NCBI GenBank assembly: GCA_963678675.1 | Contig: OY783198.1 | Span: forward strand, 14,817,811 to 14,881,810 | Source of the DNA: Xiphydria camelus | Taxonomy: Eukaryota; Arthropoda; Insecta; Hymenoptera; Xiphydriidae | Length of the DNA stretch: 64,000 bases | Direction: 5' to 3' | Shown here: piece after piece, positions 45,120-56,389 of the stretch | Numbering within the stretch: the first letter of the stretch is position 1 | How the letters are laid out: every line of letters begins with the position of its first letter | Program-made: the position numbers and the translations under genes | Notes under the pieces: generated by a model | Seen by the model: only the letters and a program-made list of their open reading frames with translations | What the model was told of the DNA's origin: nothing | Databases searched by the model: none

Positions 45120-47240
45120 TACATTATTTCTCGTCAATTTGAAGATTACACATTTCTATATGTTATTCAGGAGACTTTTTTCTATCGATTGGTACCGGTT
45201 TTATCCTGTCCCTAATTAATTGTTCGCGAATATCTAATACGACTATACTAAAAGAAAAAGCTGAAACATGTCTCTAATATTTTTCGAAATATTTTCACCA
45301 AAAAACTTGTCAAGGCAAAATCGATTTGACATCTGCCGGGGTTCCCCTTGTGAGTTAAATTTTCTAGTGCGTTATGAATTCGTTAGACATAATGAACACG
45401 GTACCTTATCCGTCGAACTTCGCGTGTTGAGCGGTTAAGACTTGATCTTCAATTGAAGGATTGACACCTGAATGCGCTGGTTGTGATACTCGAAGTTTGC
45501 TTGCGTGGACTGCTACTTGCCAATTGAACTGCGAGACACTACACGACGATGATCCGTAGCACATTGAAGACGACGCGGTTCGTCTCGGGTTATGTACCTC
45601 TCAATCTATCGGCACGGAGGTCATGGTGGGAGATAGCGTCGGTTGTTGTTACGCACCCTGCTTGACTAGGGGAGGAATGTCGGTGGGGCAGAAGATGACG
45701 CTGGGCCTTTCCGAGGTCTACGGTACCTGAGTGACGCGCTCAACGGTCGAGCCAGCCGGACGCTCGTTCTCGGCCGTGAGGGTGTATCATGCTACCCAAA
45801 AACAGTGAATTCTTTTCCTGGATAGACCAGGCATTAAATTTCCCCGATTGTCATCGACTGCACCCGACACTCCTCTCCTTAGGCCGGCTCGGATTGCTTT
45901 TTGATAGTATGTATCTATTGAAACGGTCACAACGGGGAACGGTATTTCCGATCTTTCCTTACCGAGATGTCTATTTGCCGAAGACGCGTTGATTATAGTC
46001 GGCGAATTAATTTTGATTGACGCTATAAATCAACCCTCTATATTCCGTCGCTCGATGCGACGGAACATTATCCTTAAGCGTTTGTGCATGATTTCTAGGA
46101 CACCCTGTATAGCAATTTTATATTTATGATAATTTTACCAGAAATACCCATGAATTCAGTTACTGTTAAGTCTTAACGAGCGGTGAAGAAATATAAGTCT
46201 GAAATAATTCAGATATAAGATACATGTACCAGTGGCCGGGCAGGTTTTACTAATCGAACATACCTACGTATAATAAAAATTATCAAGTGAGGTAAACAAA
46301 ATCAATTCGATGTGTCCTAAAAGAAAGCGCGTCACTCGGCGTTAAAACTTTTAAAATACCCGTATTCACTTTTTATTCAAGATATTTTGTCGCGCAATAC
46401 GTATTTTTCGACATATTGAGTTGTCTCAAGTTAAAAAAATCACCCTGTATATCTATTACACGTTGATCATCATTTACGGAACTATTAATACGGCTACATT
46501 ATTCATATTTACCGTATTTTGTAATGACCGAGACTTTCATTTAAGGCCGTATGTATGTTTCGAAATTACTGTATTCTAGGATTTTCATTTATATGAATTG
46601 GGCAAGGATACCCTTGTCGGGCCGGAATAAGCCAGGTGTTAGGTTTTTCCAATCGGTCATTTACTGGATTCGACACTCCTACTTCTTTCGAGGCTATTTA
46701 TTCGTACAGATTTATGACGGTGCTTTATTAGAGCGTGCACCGAAGGGAACGACTTGCCGAGCTCCACCCCGCATCTGATCTACCTTCCAAGAAAACGCAA
46801 CAGTATAAAGTACATATAAAGGCATAATAGAGGCGACAGTAAGACAAGGAAACTTGAACTGCGAGAGAGATGCATACAGTATCCCGTTCATAAAGGCAAC
46901 AACCTGACCGTTTTGCCCCGCTACCCGAAAACAAAGAGCAGGTATCTAATCTTGATACCTACCCTTTGCCGAGGGTACGTCCAAGGCAGGAAGGCTTACG
47001 AGAGGCAGTTCGATTCCAGACTTTTAGCGAGAAAGTCGTTAACAGCGCGCTACCTCAAGACAGCTCCGCTAGTCTTTTCATTTCCCTGTATTTTCAACAA
47101 CCTACATTCATAACAATTTACGAAATGTAGTCTAACCGCGGCCTACCGACACCTCTCTCTTTTCCTGTTTCTACTTCTAAGATGTCTCTTAGCAGTCTCT
47201 CTTTGTTAGTAAGAACCACGCATGCGCACTAGTCTTTCTT
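45120..47240. other. no gene recognised
   Basis: 45380-46080 is GC-richer and unique-looking; short frames (45789-45992, 46551-46778) lack domains. ACACCCTGTATA near 46088 and CACCCTGTATA near 46441 are right-hand tips like those of the elements near 59.5 kb. Confidence 0.4.
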
Positions 47241-47249
47241 CTCGTATAT

Positions 47250-49960
47250 GAATAAAATACGTATAGAGAATTCGTATCAGCAATACGGGCTCATGATCGG
47301 TTTGAAAAACTTTAACGAAAAACGTATATTGTACGTATATCAAATAAGTATTATATACGTATCCAAAGAACGTCTTCATTTTAGTTATCGGAGAACCGGT
47401 TTTAAACGTAGATTTTACGTCCTTTATTACCGCGCGTATAAAATGTGGATAACAAACACGGGTTGTAAAGTATCGTTAAATAAACGTATAGTTAATACCT
47501 ACACATTTTATACGCACCGTTACAAATGTACGAATAAAATGCGTATAAAATTCGTATCAGCAATACGGGCTCATGATCGGTTTGATAAACTTTAACGAAA
47601 AATGTATATTGCACGTATATCGAATAAGTATTATGTACGTATCCAAAGAACGCCTTCATTTTAGTTATCGGAGAACCGGTTTTATACGTAGATTTTACGT
47701 TCTTTATTACCGCGCGTATAAAATGTGGATAATAAACACGGGTTGTAAAGTATCGTTAAATAAACGTATAGTTAATACCTACACATTTTATACGCACCGT
47801 TACAAATGTACGAATAAAATACGTATAAAATTCGTATCAGCAATACGGGCTCATGATCGGTTTGATAAACTTTAACGAAAAACGTATATTGTACGTATAT
47901 CGAATATGTATTATATACGTATCCAAGAACGCCTTCATTTTAGTTATCGGAGAACCGGTTTTATACATAGATTTTACGTTCTTTATTACCGCGCGTATAA
48001 AATGTGGATAATAAACACGGGTTGTAAAGTATCGTTAAATAAACGTATAGTTAATACCTACACATTTTATACGCACCGTTACAAATGTACGAATAAAATA
48101 CGTATAAAATTCGTATCAGCAATACGGGCTCATGATCGGTTTGATAAACTTTAACGAAAAACGTATATTGTACGTATATCAAATAAGTATTATATACGTA
48201 TCCAAAGAACGCCTTCATTTTAGTTATCGGAGAACCGGTTTTAAACGTAGATTTTACGTCCTTTATTACCGCGCGTATAAAATGTGGATAACAAACACGG
48301 GTTGTAAAGTATCGTTAAATAAACGTATAGTTAATACCTACACATTTTATACGCACCGTTACAAATGTACGAATAAAATGCGTATAAAATTCGTATCAGC
48401 AATACGGGCTCATGATCGGTTTGATAAACTTTAACGAAAAACGTATATTGCACGTATATCGAATAAGTATTATGTACGTATCCAAAGAACGCCTTCATTT
48501 TAGTTATCGGAGAACCGGTTTTATACGTAGATTTTACGTTCTTTATTACCGCGCGTATAAAATGTGGATAATAAACACGGGTTGTAAAGTATCGTTAAAT
48601 AAACGTATAGTTAATACCTACACATTTTATACGCACCGTTACAAATGTACGAATAAAATACGTATAAAATTCGTATCAGCAATACGGGCTCATGATCGGT
48701 TTGATAAACTTTAACGAAAAACGTATATTGTACGTATATCGAATATGTATTATATACGTATCCAAAGAACGCCTTCATTTTAGTTATCGGAGAACCGGTT
48801 TTAAACGTAGATTTTACGTCCTTTATTACCGCGCGTATAAAATGTGGATAACAAACACGGGTTGTAAAGTATCGTTAAATAAACGTATAGTTAATACCTA
48901 CACATTTTATACGCACCGTTACAAATGTACGAATAAAATGCGTATAAAATTCGTATCAGCAATACGGGCTCATGATCGGTTTGATAAACTTTAACGAAAA
49001 ACGTATATTGCACGTATATCGAATAAGTATTATGTACGTATCCAAAGAACGCCTTCATTTTAGTTATCGGAGAACCGGTTTTATACGTAGATTTTACGTT
49101 CTTTATTACCGCGCGTATAAAATGTGGATAATAAACACGGGTTGTAAAGTATCGTTAAATAAACGTATAGTTAATACCTACACATTTTATACGCACCGTT
49201 ACAAATGTACGAATAAAATACGTATAAAATTCGTATCAGCAATACGGGCTCATGATCGGTTTGATAAACTTTAACGAAAAACGTATATTGTACGTATATC
49301 GAATATGTATTATATACGTATCCAAAGAACGCCTTCATTTTAGTTATCGGAGAACCGGTTTTAAACGTAGATTTTACGTCCTTTATTACCGCGCGTATAA
49401 AATGTGGATAATAAACACGGGTTGTAAAGTATCGTTAAATAAACGTATAGTTAATACCTACACATTTTATACGCACCGTTACAAATGTACGAATAAAATA
49501 CGTATAAAATTCGTATCAGCAATACGGGCTCATGATCGGTTTGATAAACTTTAACGAAAAACGTATATTGTACGTATATCGAATATGTATTATATACGTA
49601 TCCAAGAACGCCTTCATTTTAGTTATCGGAGAACCGGTTTTATACATAGATTTTACGTTCTTTATTACCGCGCGTATAAAATGTGGATAATAAACACGGG
49701 TTGTAAAGTATCGTTAAATAAACGTATAGTTAATACCTACACATTTTATACGCACCGTTACAAATGTACGAATAAAATACGTATAAAATTCGTATCAGCA
49801 ATACGGGCTCATGATCGGTTTGAAAAACTTTAACGAAAAACGTATATTGTACGTATATCGAATATGTATTATATACGTATCCAAGAACGCCTTCATTTTA
49901 GTTATCGGAGAACCGGTTTTATACGTAGATTTTACGTTTCTCAGTACTTTACGTATAAAA
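47250..49960 (+). repeat. 280-bp tandem satellite, about 9.5 units
   Basis: Landmarks TCAGCAATACGGGCTCATGA and GGAGAACCGG recur every 279-280 bp from about 47275 to 49800. Units differ at fixed sites: TTTTAAACG or TTTTATACG after the GGAGAACCGG word, AAAATGCG or AAAATACG, and a one-base deletion in CCAAGAACG. They alternate in a pattern showing higher-order amplification. Because 280 is one more than a multiple of three, each unit shows a 100-codon frame in the next register; these are not genes. Confidence 0.95.
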
Positions 49961-50116
49961 TATAGGTAAAATATACGGGTTATAACGTACCGTTAAATAA
50001 ACGTATAGTTAATATACGTATATTTTTTATACGGAACGGTTTTTATACGTCTTTTTCCATATATTATACGTATATTATACGTAATCGTGTTTATTGGGTT
50101 ATGTAGGGTAGGAACG

Positions 50117-50520
50117 CCTAAGAGTACGCGTCCCTTAAGAGTACGCATGGATTTTTTTCACCAGTTAGCAACACTTGCAAAGCAAACTAAAAGCAGTAGG
50201 TAGTTAGATTGGCATGAGTGCTGTAGTCGCTGGACAGAGTTAGACGTAGGTGCGCGCATTCCATCTAAAGTGGAAATACAAAGTTCATTTTCGGCTGAAG
50301 TGTTATAATATTTCCGACTTCTTTAGTAACCTATAACAAGTAAGTAATTGTTACTTGATAAATAGTGTATTGTATAACTGTAAGCCCTATGTTTAACTTT
50401 TCGAATCATATATTTCAGGTCATGAAATGCTCACTGCATAGGATACGGACGACGTGTTATTTATTGTAAGGTTTAGCTCATCAAGAGTACGTATCCGCAC
50501 TCTCCCAAGAGTACACATGC
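50117..50520 (+). repeat. AAGAGTACGC words
   Basis: CTAAGAGTACGCGT (50117), TTAAGAGTACGCAT (50133), TCAAGAGTACGTAT (about 50478) and CCAAGAGTACACAT (about 50507) occur in the same orientation at two pairs 350 bp apart. Confidence 0.5.
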
Positions 50521-50547
50521 GTAACTGTACTAAAATAGTTATTTTTT

Positions 50548-50660
50548 CGATACGAGTGCGTGAAGCGCATGTTTTTAACGAGTGTGAAGTTTGCCGCACG
50601 AGCGAAGCTCGTGCGGCAATCATACTCGTTAAAAACGGCGCGAAACGCACGAATATCGAA
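50548..50660. repeat. GC-rich hairpin of about 110 bp
   Basis: The core GCCGCACGAGC-GAA-GCTCGTGCGGC pairs perfectly with a 3-base loop. TTTTTAACGAGT and its mirror extend it outward, and GTGCGT/ACGCAC and CGATA/TATCG continue to the ends. Confidence 0.8.
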
Positions 50661-50728
50661 TTTGACTTTTTGTCACCAAAGTGTCAAAACCGAGGTTGGA
50701 GCGTGGGCGCGGACGGGGTTCGGGGTGG

Positions 50729-50766
50729 TGGTACGGAGGGGGGGGGGGCAACCCCCCCCCCCCCAA
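50729..50766. repeat. poly-G run next to poly-C run
   Basis: GGAGGGGGGGGGGGCAA is followed by a run of about 14 C. It matches, inverted, the poly-G repeat at 29030 and could form a G/C hairpin or quadruplex. Runs this long are also prone to length errors. Confidence 0.85.
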
Positions 50767-51009
50767 GACATATTTTTTAAAGAAAAGAAAGAAAAAGATC
50801 AACACATTGAAAGTTAGAGTAAAATTATAAACTTTTATCAATATCAAAAAAAAATTAAATATGCATTTTGTAGACAACAACAAAAAATCAACAAATTCAT
50901 AGTTGGACACTGATAAGCAATAACGTGTCAACCAACACTGGTTCCATTGTTGAATAAAATCGGGATCCATTGTCACGAGTTTTGATTTATTTCACACTAT
51001 AAAACTACA

Positions 51010-51290
51010 ATTCACCGTTTTGTGGTTATGTGTACCGGCTTTCTGTCTTACCGTTTTGAGGTTATGTGTACCGGCTTTCTGTCAACTGTGCAGTCTCTCG
51101 GCGCATGCGCAGTGTTGGACATTCGGTTGGATTCACTGACTGCTAACTTCACAACTATTTCTCCAGTGCAGAAAAAAGTGTTCACGCACTGCGCAGGTTG
51201 TTCACACACTGAGCAGCTTCAGTGCGTGAAACACGATTTCACAAGCGTCGAGGACGAATGAAAAACCGAGGTTTTTGACACTGGGTGACA
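51010..51290 (-). repeat. inverted copy of the 28200-28475 repeat, with a 36-bp duplication
   Basis: GGTTATGTGTACCGGCTTTC occurs twice 36 bp apart (about 51023 and 51059). It is followed by CAGTGCGTGAAACACG and GGTTTTTGACACTGGGTGA, mirrored relatives of the 28.2-kb copy. Confidence 0.65.
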
Positions 51291-51398
51291 AAAATTCACT
51301 TTTTCTAATTGTAGTTAATTGCAATGGGAAAATATACAAGAAAAAGTGAACGACAACTAAAATTTACTGAGGACATATTGCGCCAAGTATAACCCGGG

Positions 51399-51835
51399 AA
51401 AAAATGATTATATATAATCATATATAATTATATATACTCATATAACCTGTCATATATATTTATATATAATTATATATGATTCGAGATATGCTAATATCTG
51501 AGCATATATAAACCCATATATGATAAGATATAGTAGTATATCTGATCATATATGGATTCATGTATGTTCAGATATAATTATATATGGCTATTGTTGACCC
51601 ATATTTGATGAGATATACTACTATATCTGATGATATATGGATTCATGTATATCCAGATATAATCATGTATGTTTAGTGTCAATTCACGTATAAGCAGATA
51701 TTTTGATTATATATTAATTCATATATTGTGATATATAAAAACGCAAGCTAGTATGAACTTATATATAATCAGATGTAGCAATATATCTGATCATTTATGA
51801 GCCAGTGCTGGCCATATATGATTACATATGTATAC
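51399..51835. repeat. ATATATGA/GATATA word array
   Basis: About 430 bp composed largely of ATATATGA, TCATATAT, GATATA and TATATC words, with two direct copies of a larger phrase: TATATCTGATCATATATGG and TATATCTGATGATATATGG. The ends are unclear. Confidence 0.7.
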
Positions 51836-51839
51836 AGTA

Positions 51840-52760
51840 CGAACTGAGTTTGCATGGAGTCTCTGTAGAGAATAATCAGTATCATTATATAAACAATTGG
51901 CGGCGAAAAGCCGACGAACAATACCGGAATGTTTTATAAAGTATCATACCATGCAGGACTATTAATTTTATTTTTAGACACGTATTTGTTGATATTTAAT
52001 TGTTTATTTATATTTTGTTTTTCATTTTTAGGTCTGGTGATAGTGACATAATCTGAAAATTTATTTCAGTTCAAATATTACTGCCGTGGATTTGATTTCA
52101 CTTATTTGTATTCCGCTATTAATTAATCATATTATTATTACTTATACAGAATTTGTTCCAATCATATGTAATAATTAAATATTTTTAAAAAGTTTTCGAT
52201 TCAAATTTATTTGAATTTCAATTTCATGTGAAAACAAGAGCTCCATCGCGTGAAGTAAATACGGGCCCGGCTATAATATATCTCGCACTCAGGGCGGGTT
52301 TATCAGTGCACAGTTAAATCTGTCAGCTAAATAGCTGGCAGTTAACTCTAACTGTGAGTCAAAGGTTCTGTTACAGTAACAAGTGTTTATCCTGCCTTCA
52401 ATTAGCTAGCAGTTACACTGCCGCCAGCTACATAAAAGAAAGTTTGGCAACACAGTTCCTTCCGTGAAAGGCACCAACGGAAATGAATGTTGGTGAGCCG
52501 GCAATACTCTTGACATATCGAGTCATAAACTCCACCGACACCACGGAAGGAGGCCTTAGTGAATTACAGCGTCTGCGAGCTGTCAGTTAGATTCGCGTGT
52601 GATTTGTTGGTTAAGGACGTTCAAGGGCTGTAATCGTAACCAAGAGCTTAGTCGCTTGTTCTATACTCTTTCCCTTCAGCGCGCCCCTCTTCATACTTTA
52701 CAACTTTTAACGTAGACTGTATATACTAACACTAGGGTGGTAGCCTGCGTCCTATATGTA
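51840..52760. other. no gene; repeat fragments
   Basis: 52284-52330 has a GGGCGGGTTTATCAGTGCAC tip with CAGTTAA words, suggesting one end of another element whose partner I cannot place. 52560-52640 is a fragment of the inner arm of the 6869-8772 element. Confidence 0.4.
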
Positions 52761-53464
52761 TACACTCATACTAGCGCACGTTGAAAGAAACGAAGATCGC
52801 TGCTCTCCTTTCCATAGTAAGCCAGGCAACAGAGTTGTAGGCGAAATAATTCTCGGAAAGCTGGAAATGGTTTTAATCTTTTCATTTACATGTAAAAAGA
52901 GTTTTTTAAAGTTTGCACCAATTTTCTGCTTGTGCTGTATGAGGGGTGTCCCAAAAACTTCGAAATTTTTCGACTTTTTTCAGTTTTTCACTAATAACTC
53001 CTAAATGATGCATTTCTAGGAAAATTTTACTCTTTTATAAATTAAAGTACATAAAATTCTACGTAAAATGAGCTCCACATATTTGAAATTAAGTCAAGTA
53101 GTATAGACGATATGCATGTTTGAAAAACAACCATTTTTTAAATTTTGGAAGGAAAAATCATATTTTTGATTTTTAGACCTTATTTCCATTACGTAAAATG
53201 TATTATATGAAACTATTCTGTATTTGGAATTTATATTACAGCGAATGTGTGTGTGTGTGTGTGTGCTGTATCAGATATACGTAAGCTGCATTCTTCTGCC
53301 CCCTCCCTTGCTATTAACGTATCCCATAAGTTTCTTCCGCGCCACGCTATGAATGACTCTAGCCGGCTATGTTTATATAAATATGCTTAAGAAAGGATTT
53401 CTTTCATGTCGCTGAAGAAGCAAATCGCACGTAGAGACACGGTTCATAAGGCCGGTCTCCGTCA

Positions 53465-53698
53465 ATAGGTGTGGAACAAACTCTTGATAAGGTCCATATC
53501 CGTCGTTGCTGGGCAGCCGCTGCGGTCTTCATCTTTCAAGTCGAAATTGCCAGCTCTAAATTTCTTAAACCAATTGTGGATGATCCTAATAGTCATAGTA
53601 CCACCCCCGTAAACGGTGCAAATCTCGTCTACAGTGTCCTTTGCACTATTACTTTTTTTTAATAATATGTCGTAAATGTTTATGTTGACTATCCATTT
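53465..53698 (-). pseudogene. mariner transposase, N-terminal fragment
   Basis: From ATG 53698 the minus strand starts MDSQHKHLRH, shifts one frame at a poly-A run, and continues with EICTVYG, NWFKKFRAGNFDLKDE and DRSGCPATTD: the helix-turn-helix DNA-binding half of a mariner transposase. It stops near 53467. The catalytic half is absent. It is nested in the nuclease element, or fills a deletion in it. Confidence 0.75.
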
Positions 53699-54086
53699 TG
53701 AACAGTGTAGAGAAAAATTTTTAAAGAGACTTTGTCACCAATGTGAAATGCACTGTGAAAGAGCTCTGGGATGACTGCAACCGACCCCATAAACAGCTTA
53801 TAGATTAGTTGCTTTATTTTTGCAATATAAAATGTAATATATTATGAAATAAATAATATAATAACTGGATATCCTACAGTTATCATATCGTGTATCAGAT
53901 CGTATATGCGAACACTGGTACAATATTTGGTGCTGAATCCAGGGATTGAAATATAAAAATGCACATTGTGATGAAAATATGTAATTAAAACATAACAAAT
54001 TGAGTTGAAGTACAAAAAGCTTTGATGTAAGTTTCTATGTATGGGTAAAATTGATAACAAAATTTAAAAATTATATAAATACAACG

Positions 54087-55884
54087 TTAATTCAATTTGC
54101 TACATTTGGAAGTAGAAGCTGACTGAAGTAATTGGTCCATTTTAAGGTTCTCGTCATCCAGGAGGTCTTCTAATTCGTCATCATTGTCAGGTAGTACCAC
54201 TTCGTCGTCGTTTAAGTTTGAGTCATCATCAATTTCATCTGGTGTATTAATGCAGGACGCTCCTTGGCAATTAAAGCATATTGGGGAACATTTCATTCCT
54301 TGCTTCCTGCAACCATAAGCTTTTCGGCACCCTTTCAAACATTTGCAGGCATTGTTATTAAGCAGTTCCTGCGGGGCTTGTTCGGCTGTTGATGGTACTG
54401 GAAGCAACCCATGCTTAGTAACCTTCCAACCCCATTGAACTGGGTCCATCAAATGACCATTCCACAAATTAATTTGTAGAAAAGCCCTCATTGCGTGCAG
54501 TCTAGCAGCTTCTTCAGTTGGAAGAAGAGTAGCTAACAATAAGTTGAAAGTATTCTGTACTAAGGATTTGGTGAACAGTTTAAAGCGTATTTCATTCAGA
54601 GAGGAAGATTGAAGAAGTAATCCAGAATACAAAGCCGTAATTACTTTTTCACCGGCAGCACCAATTTCATCTGTAGTCGCGTCACGGTTTTTGAATATCT
54701 CGACAGTTCTTTATACCTCTGCATCTTTGTCGAGAAGGTTTACAAACTTCATCTTCCCCTGTCTGAAAATGGCTGATGTTGAATCGCATCCGCTGAACGC
54801 GCGTGAAGAAATAATATATTTTCTTTAACTTTGTTTGACATTTTGAAGTGTGTCGGGGAATAGAAGATGGTCTCTGACTTTCCTTTTCCAGGCTTCATCA
54901 AAAACAATGTATCGCCATTAGGAGCTAATACAGTAATAATTATTAAAAGATCAATGTCTTCTCCTACCACAATCACACATTCGGAGTGTGTAGCATTTTC
55001 TATAGCCCTTCTGACAATGGTTGTGTCGGCATTCTCTACAGCTTGTTCGACAGCGATGTTTTCATCTGCAAATTTCTGAATCAGCATTGAGATGATTCGT
55101 TTTTTGTTCCCTTCATTGGAGAGAAATTTATCTTTTGACATTGTCAATAACATTGTTTCATCAAATTCAACGGTCGCTGCAATAAACTTGTTCCTTCTAA
55201 GGCGTTCTGCAGATTTTGTGCTCTTCCCTGTAGGGTCGTCTGGATAGCCATTAAATACTGTGATGAATCGCGCCCCAAAGTATTTTTTGACATAATCTAC
55301 GTATTTATTGAGGATTGAAGAGAACCTTTCTCTTAACTCCCACGGTACTCGGTGAAGTAGGAATCCACCGTCAATCAAATGGAGAGCAGTTCCGATATTT
55401 GACCGGGTTTCAACTGGATCAAATAAATCATAAAAAATAGATTTACGTGACTTCCTCATCATTCCTTGCTCATCAAATAAAGATGGTGGATATGGAGCCA
55501 ATTCATATGTGAAGTAATTTCTGAGTTCGTATTCTGTTTTTTTATGAAATGAGATTCTCCTGAAAATGGTATATAAATCCATTGGCACACTACTTCGTCA
55601 TACAACTTTACACTGCTAGTGAAGCCTCGCATTGGTAACACTCTTTTCTTTCTGGAAAACTTCACTTGACCAAAATTGCTTCCAATAATGCTTTCGAGAC
55701 TGGAATTTCCGATTTGGTCTGACGGATGGTAATTTACGTTTTCATCTCCTACAATTCCAGTAGACAGTGACATTACGTACTTCCCTACTGGAAAGGGATT
55801 ATGGCAAAGGAACCAGTCTACGAATTTCTTGCAGTCACTGTTATCTCTAGTTATTCTGGATAATAGCCGGCTAGAGTCATTCAT
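54087..55884 (-). pseudogene. XPG/FEN1-like (PIN-fold) nuclease with CXC cysteine cluster, broken
   Basis: From ATG 55884 the minus strand reads about 590 codons with two frameshifts (near 55590; a CG duplication near 54800) and one TAA before the last third. Motifs in order: LHLIDGGFLLHR (acidic residue after a hydrophobic strand); an AENADTT-like acidic helix; VIVVGEDIDLLIII (E-D-x-D); then, across the second break, AFSGCDSTSAIFRQGK. This succession matches the metal-binding acidic motifs of XPG/FEN1-type 5' nucleases, including the GCD motif. The last third (54087-54632) has an HAMRAFLQ-type helix, a WGW motif, and a cluster of about nine Cys (CKCLKGC, GCRKQGMKCSPIC, C-QGASC) like Tesmin/TSO1 CXC domains, then an acidic tail. 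Similar uncharacterised proteins are repeated in many invertebrate genomes. Function in mobility is inference. Confidence 0.6.
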
Positions 55885-56389
55885 AGCGTGGCGCGGAAGA
55901 AACTTATGGGATACGTTAATAGCAAGGGAGGGGGCAGAAGAATGCAGCTTACGTATATCTGATACAGCACTCGCTGTAATATAAATTTCAAATACAGAAT
56001 AATTTCATATAATACATTTTACGTAATGGAAATAAAGTCTAAAAATCAAAAATATGATTTTTCCTTCCAAAATTTAAGAAATGGTTGTTTTTCAAACATG
56101 CATATCGTCTATACTACTTGACTTAATTTCAAATATGTGAAGCTTATTTTACGTAGAATTTTATGTACTTTAATTTATAAAAGAGTAAAATTTTCCTAGA
56201 AATGCATCATTTAGGAGTTATTAGTGAAAAACTGAAAAAAGTCGAAAAATTTCGAAGTTTTTGGGACACCCCTCATACAGCACAAGCAGAAAATTGGTGC
56301 AAACTTTAAAAAACTCTTTTTACATGCAAATGAAAAGATTAAAACCATTTCCAGCTTTCCGAGAATTATTTCGCCTACACCCCCTTTTT

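Larger units (their letters stand above)
42342..50098. mobile_element. putative 7.76-kb element with CGTATA-word inverted ends
   Basis: CCCAATAAACACGGTTACGT at 42342 is mirrored by ACGTAATCGTGTTTATTGGG ending at 50098, and matching CGTATAATA/TATACG words continue inward for about 50 bp on both sides. Between them lie a large palindrome (42356-42980), diverged CGTATA arrays to 43490, a DUF4806-type remnant and the 280-bp tandem array. No target duplication is clear and no transposase is recognised, so it may be one long element or two related ones in inverted orientation. Confidence 0.45.
52837..56378 (-). mobile_element. 3.5-kb element with over 500-bp inverted repeats, nuclease/CXC gene
   Basis: The left arm 52837-53370 and right arm 55863-56378 are inverted copies, very similar by eye apart from an 18-bp GT microsatellite difference (about 53243). 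Weaker similarity continues outward to about 52797 and 56420 (CCAGGCAACA). The right arm contains the start of the minus-strand gene: its ATG and first seven codons are repeated in the left arm. A mariner fragment (53465-53698) lies between the left arm and the gene's 3' end. No DDE transposase is present. Confidence 0.8.

Noticed and set aside
47248..49833. Nine repeated 82-115-codon open frames
   Set aside because: They are one 280-bp satellite unit read in successive registers; frames overlap at unit borders, vary by nonsynonymous fixed differences and have no start context or domain.
47250..49960. Possible CRISPR array (regular direct repeats)
   Set aside because: Whole 280-bp units repeat without unique spacers, and the DNA is eukaryotic.
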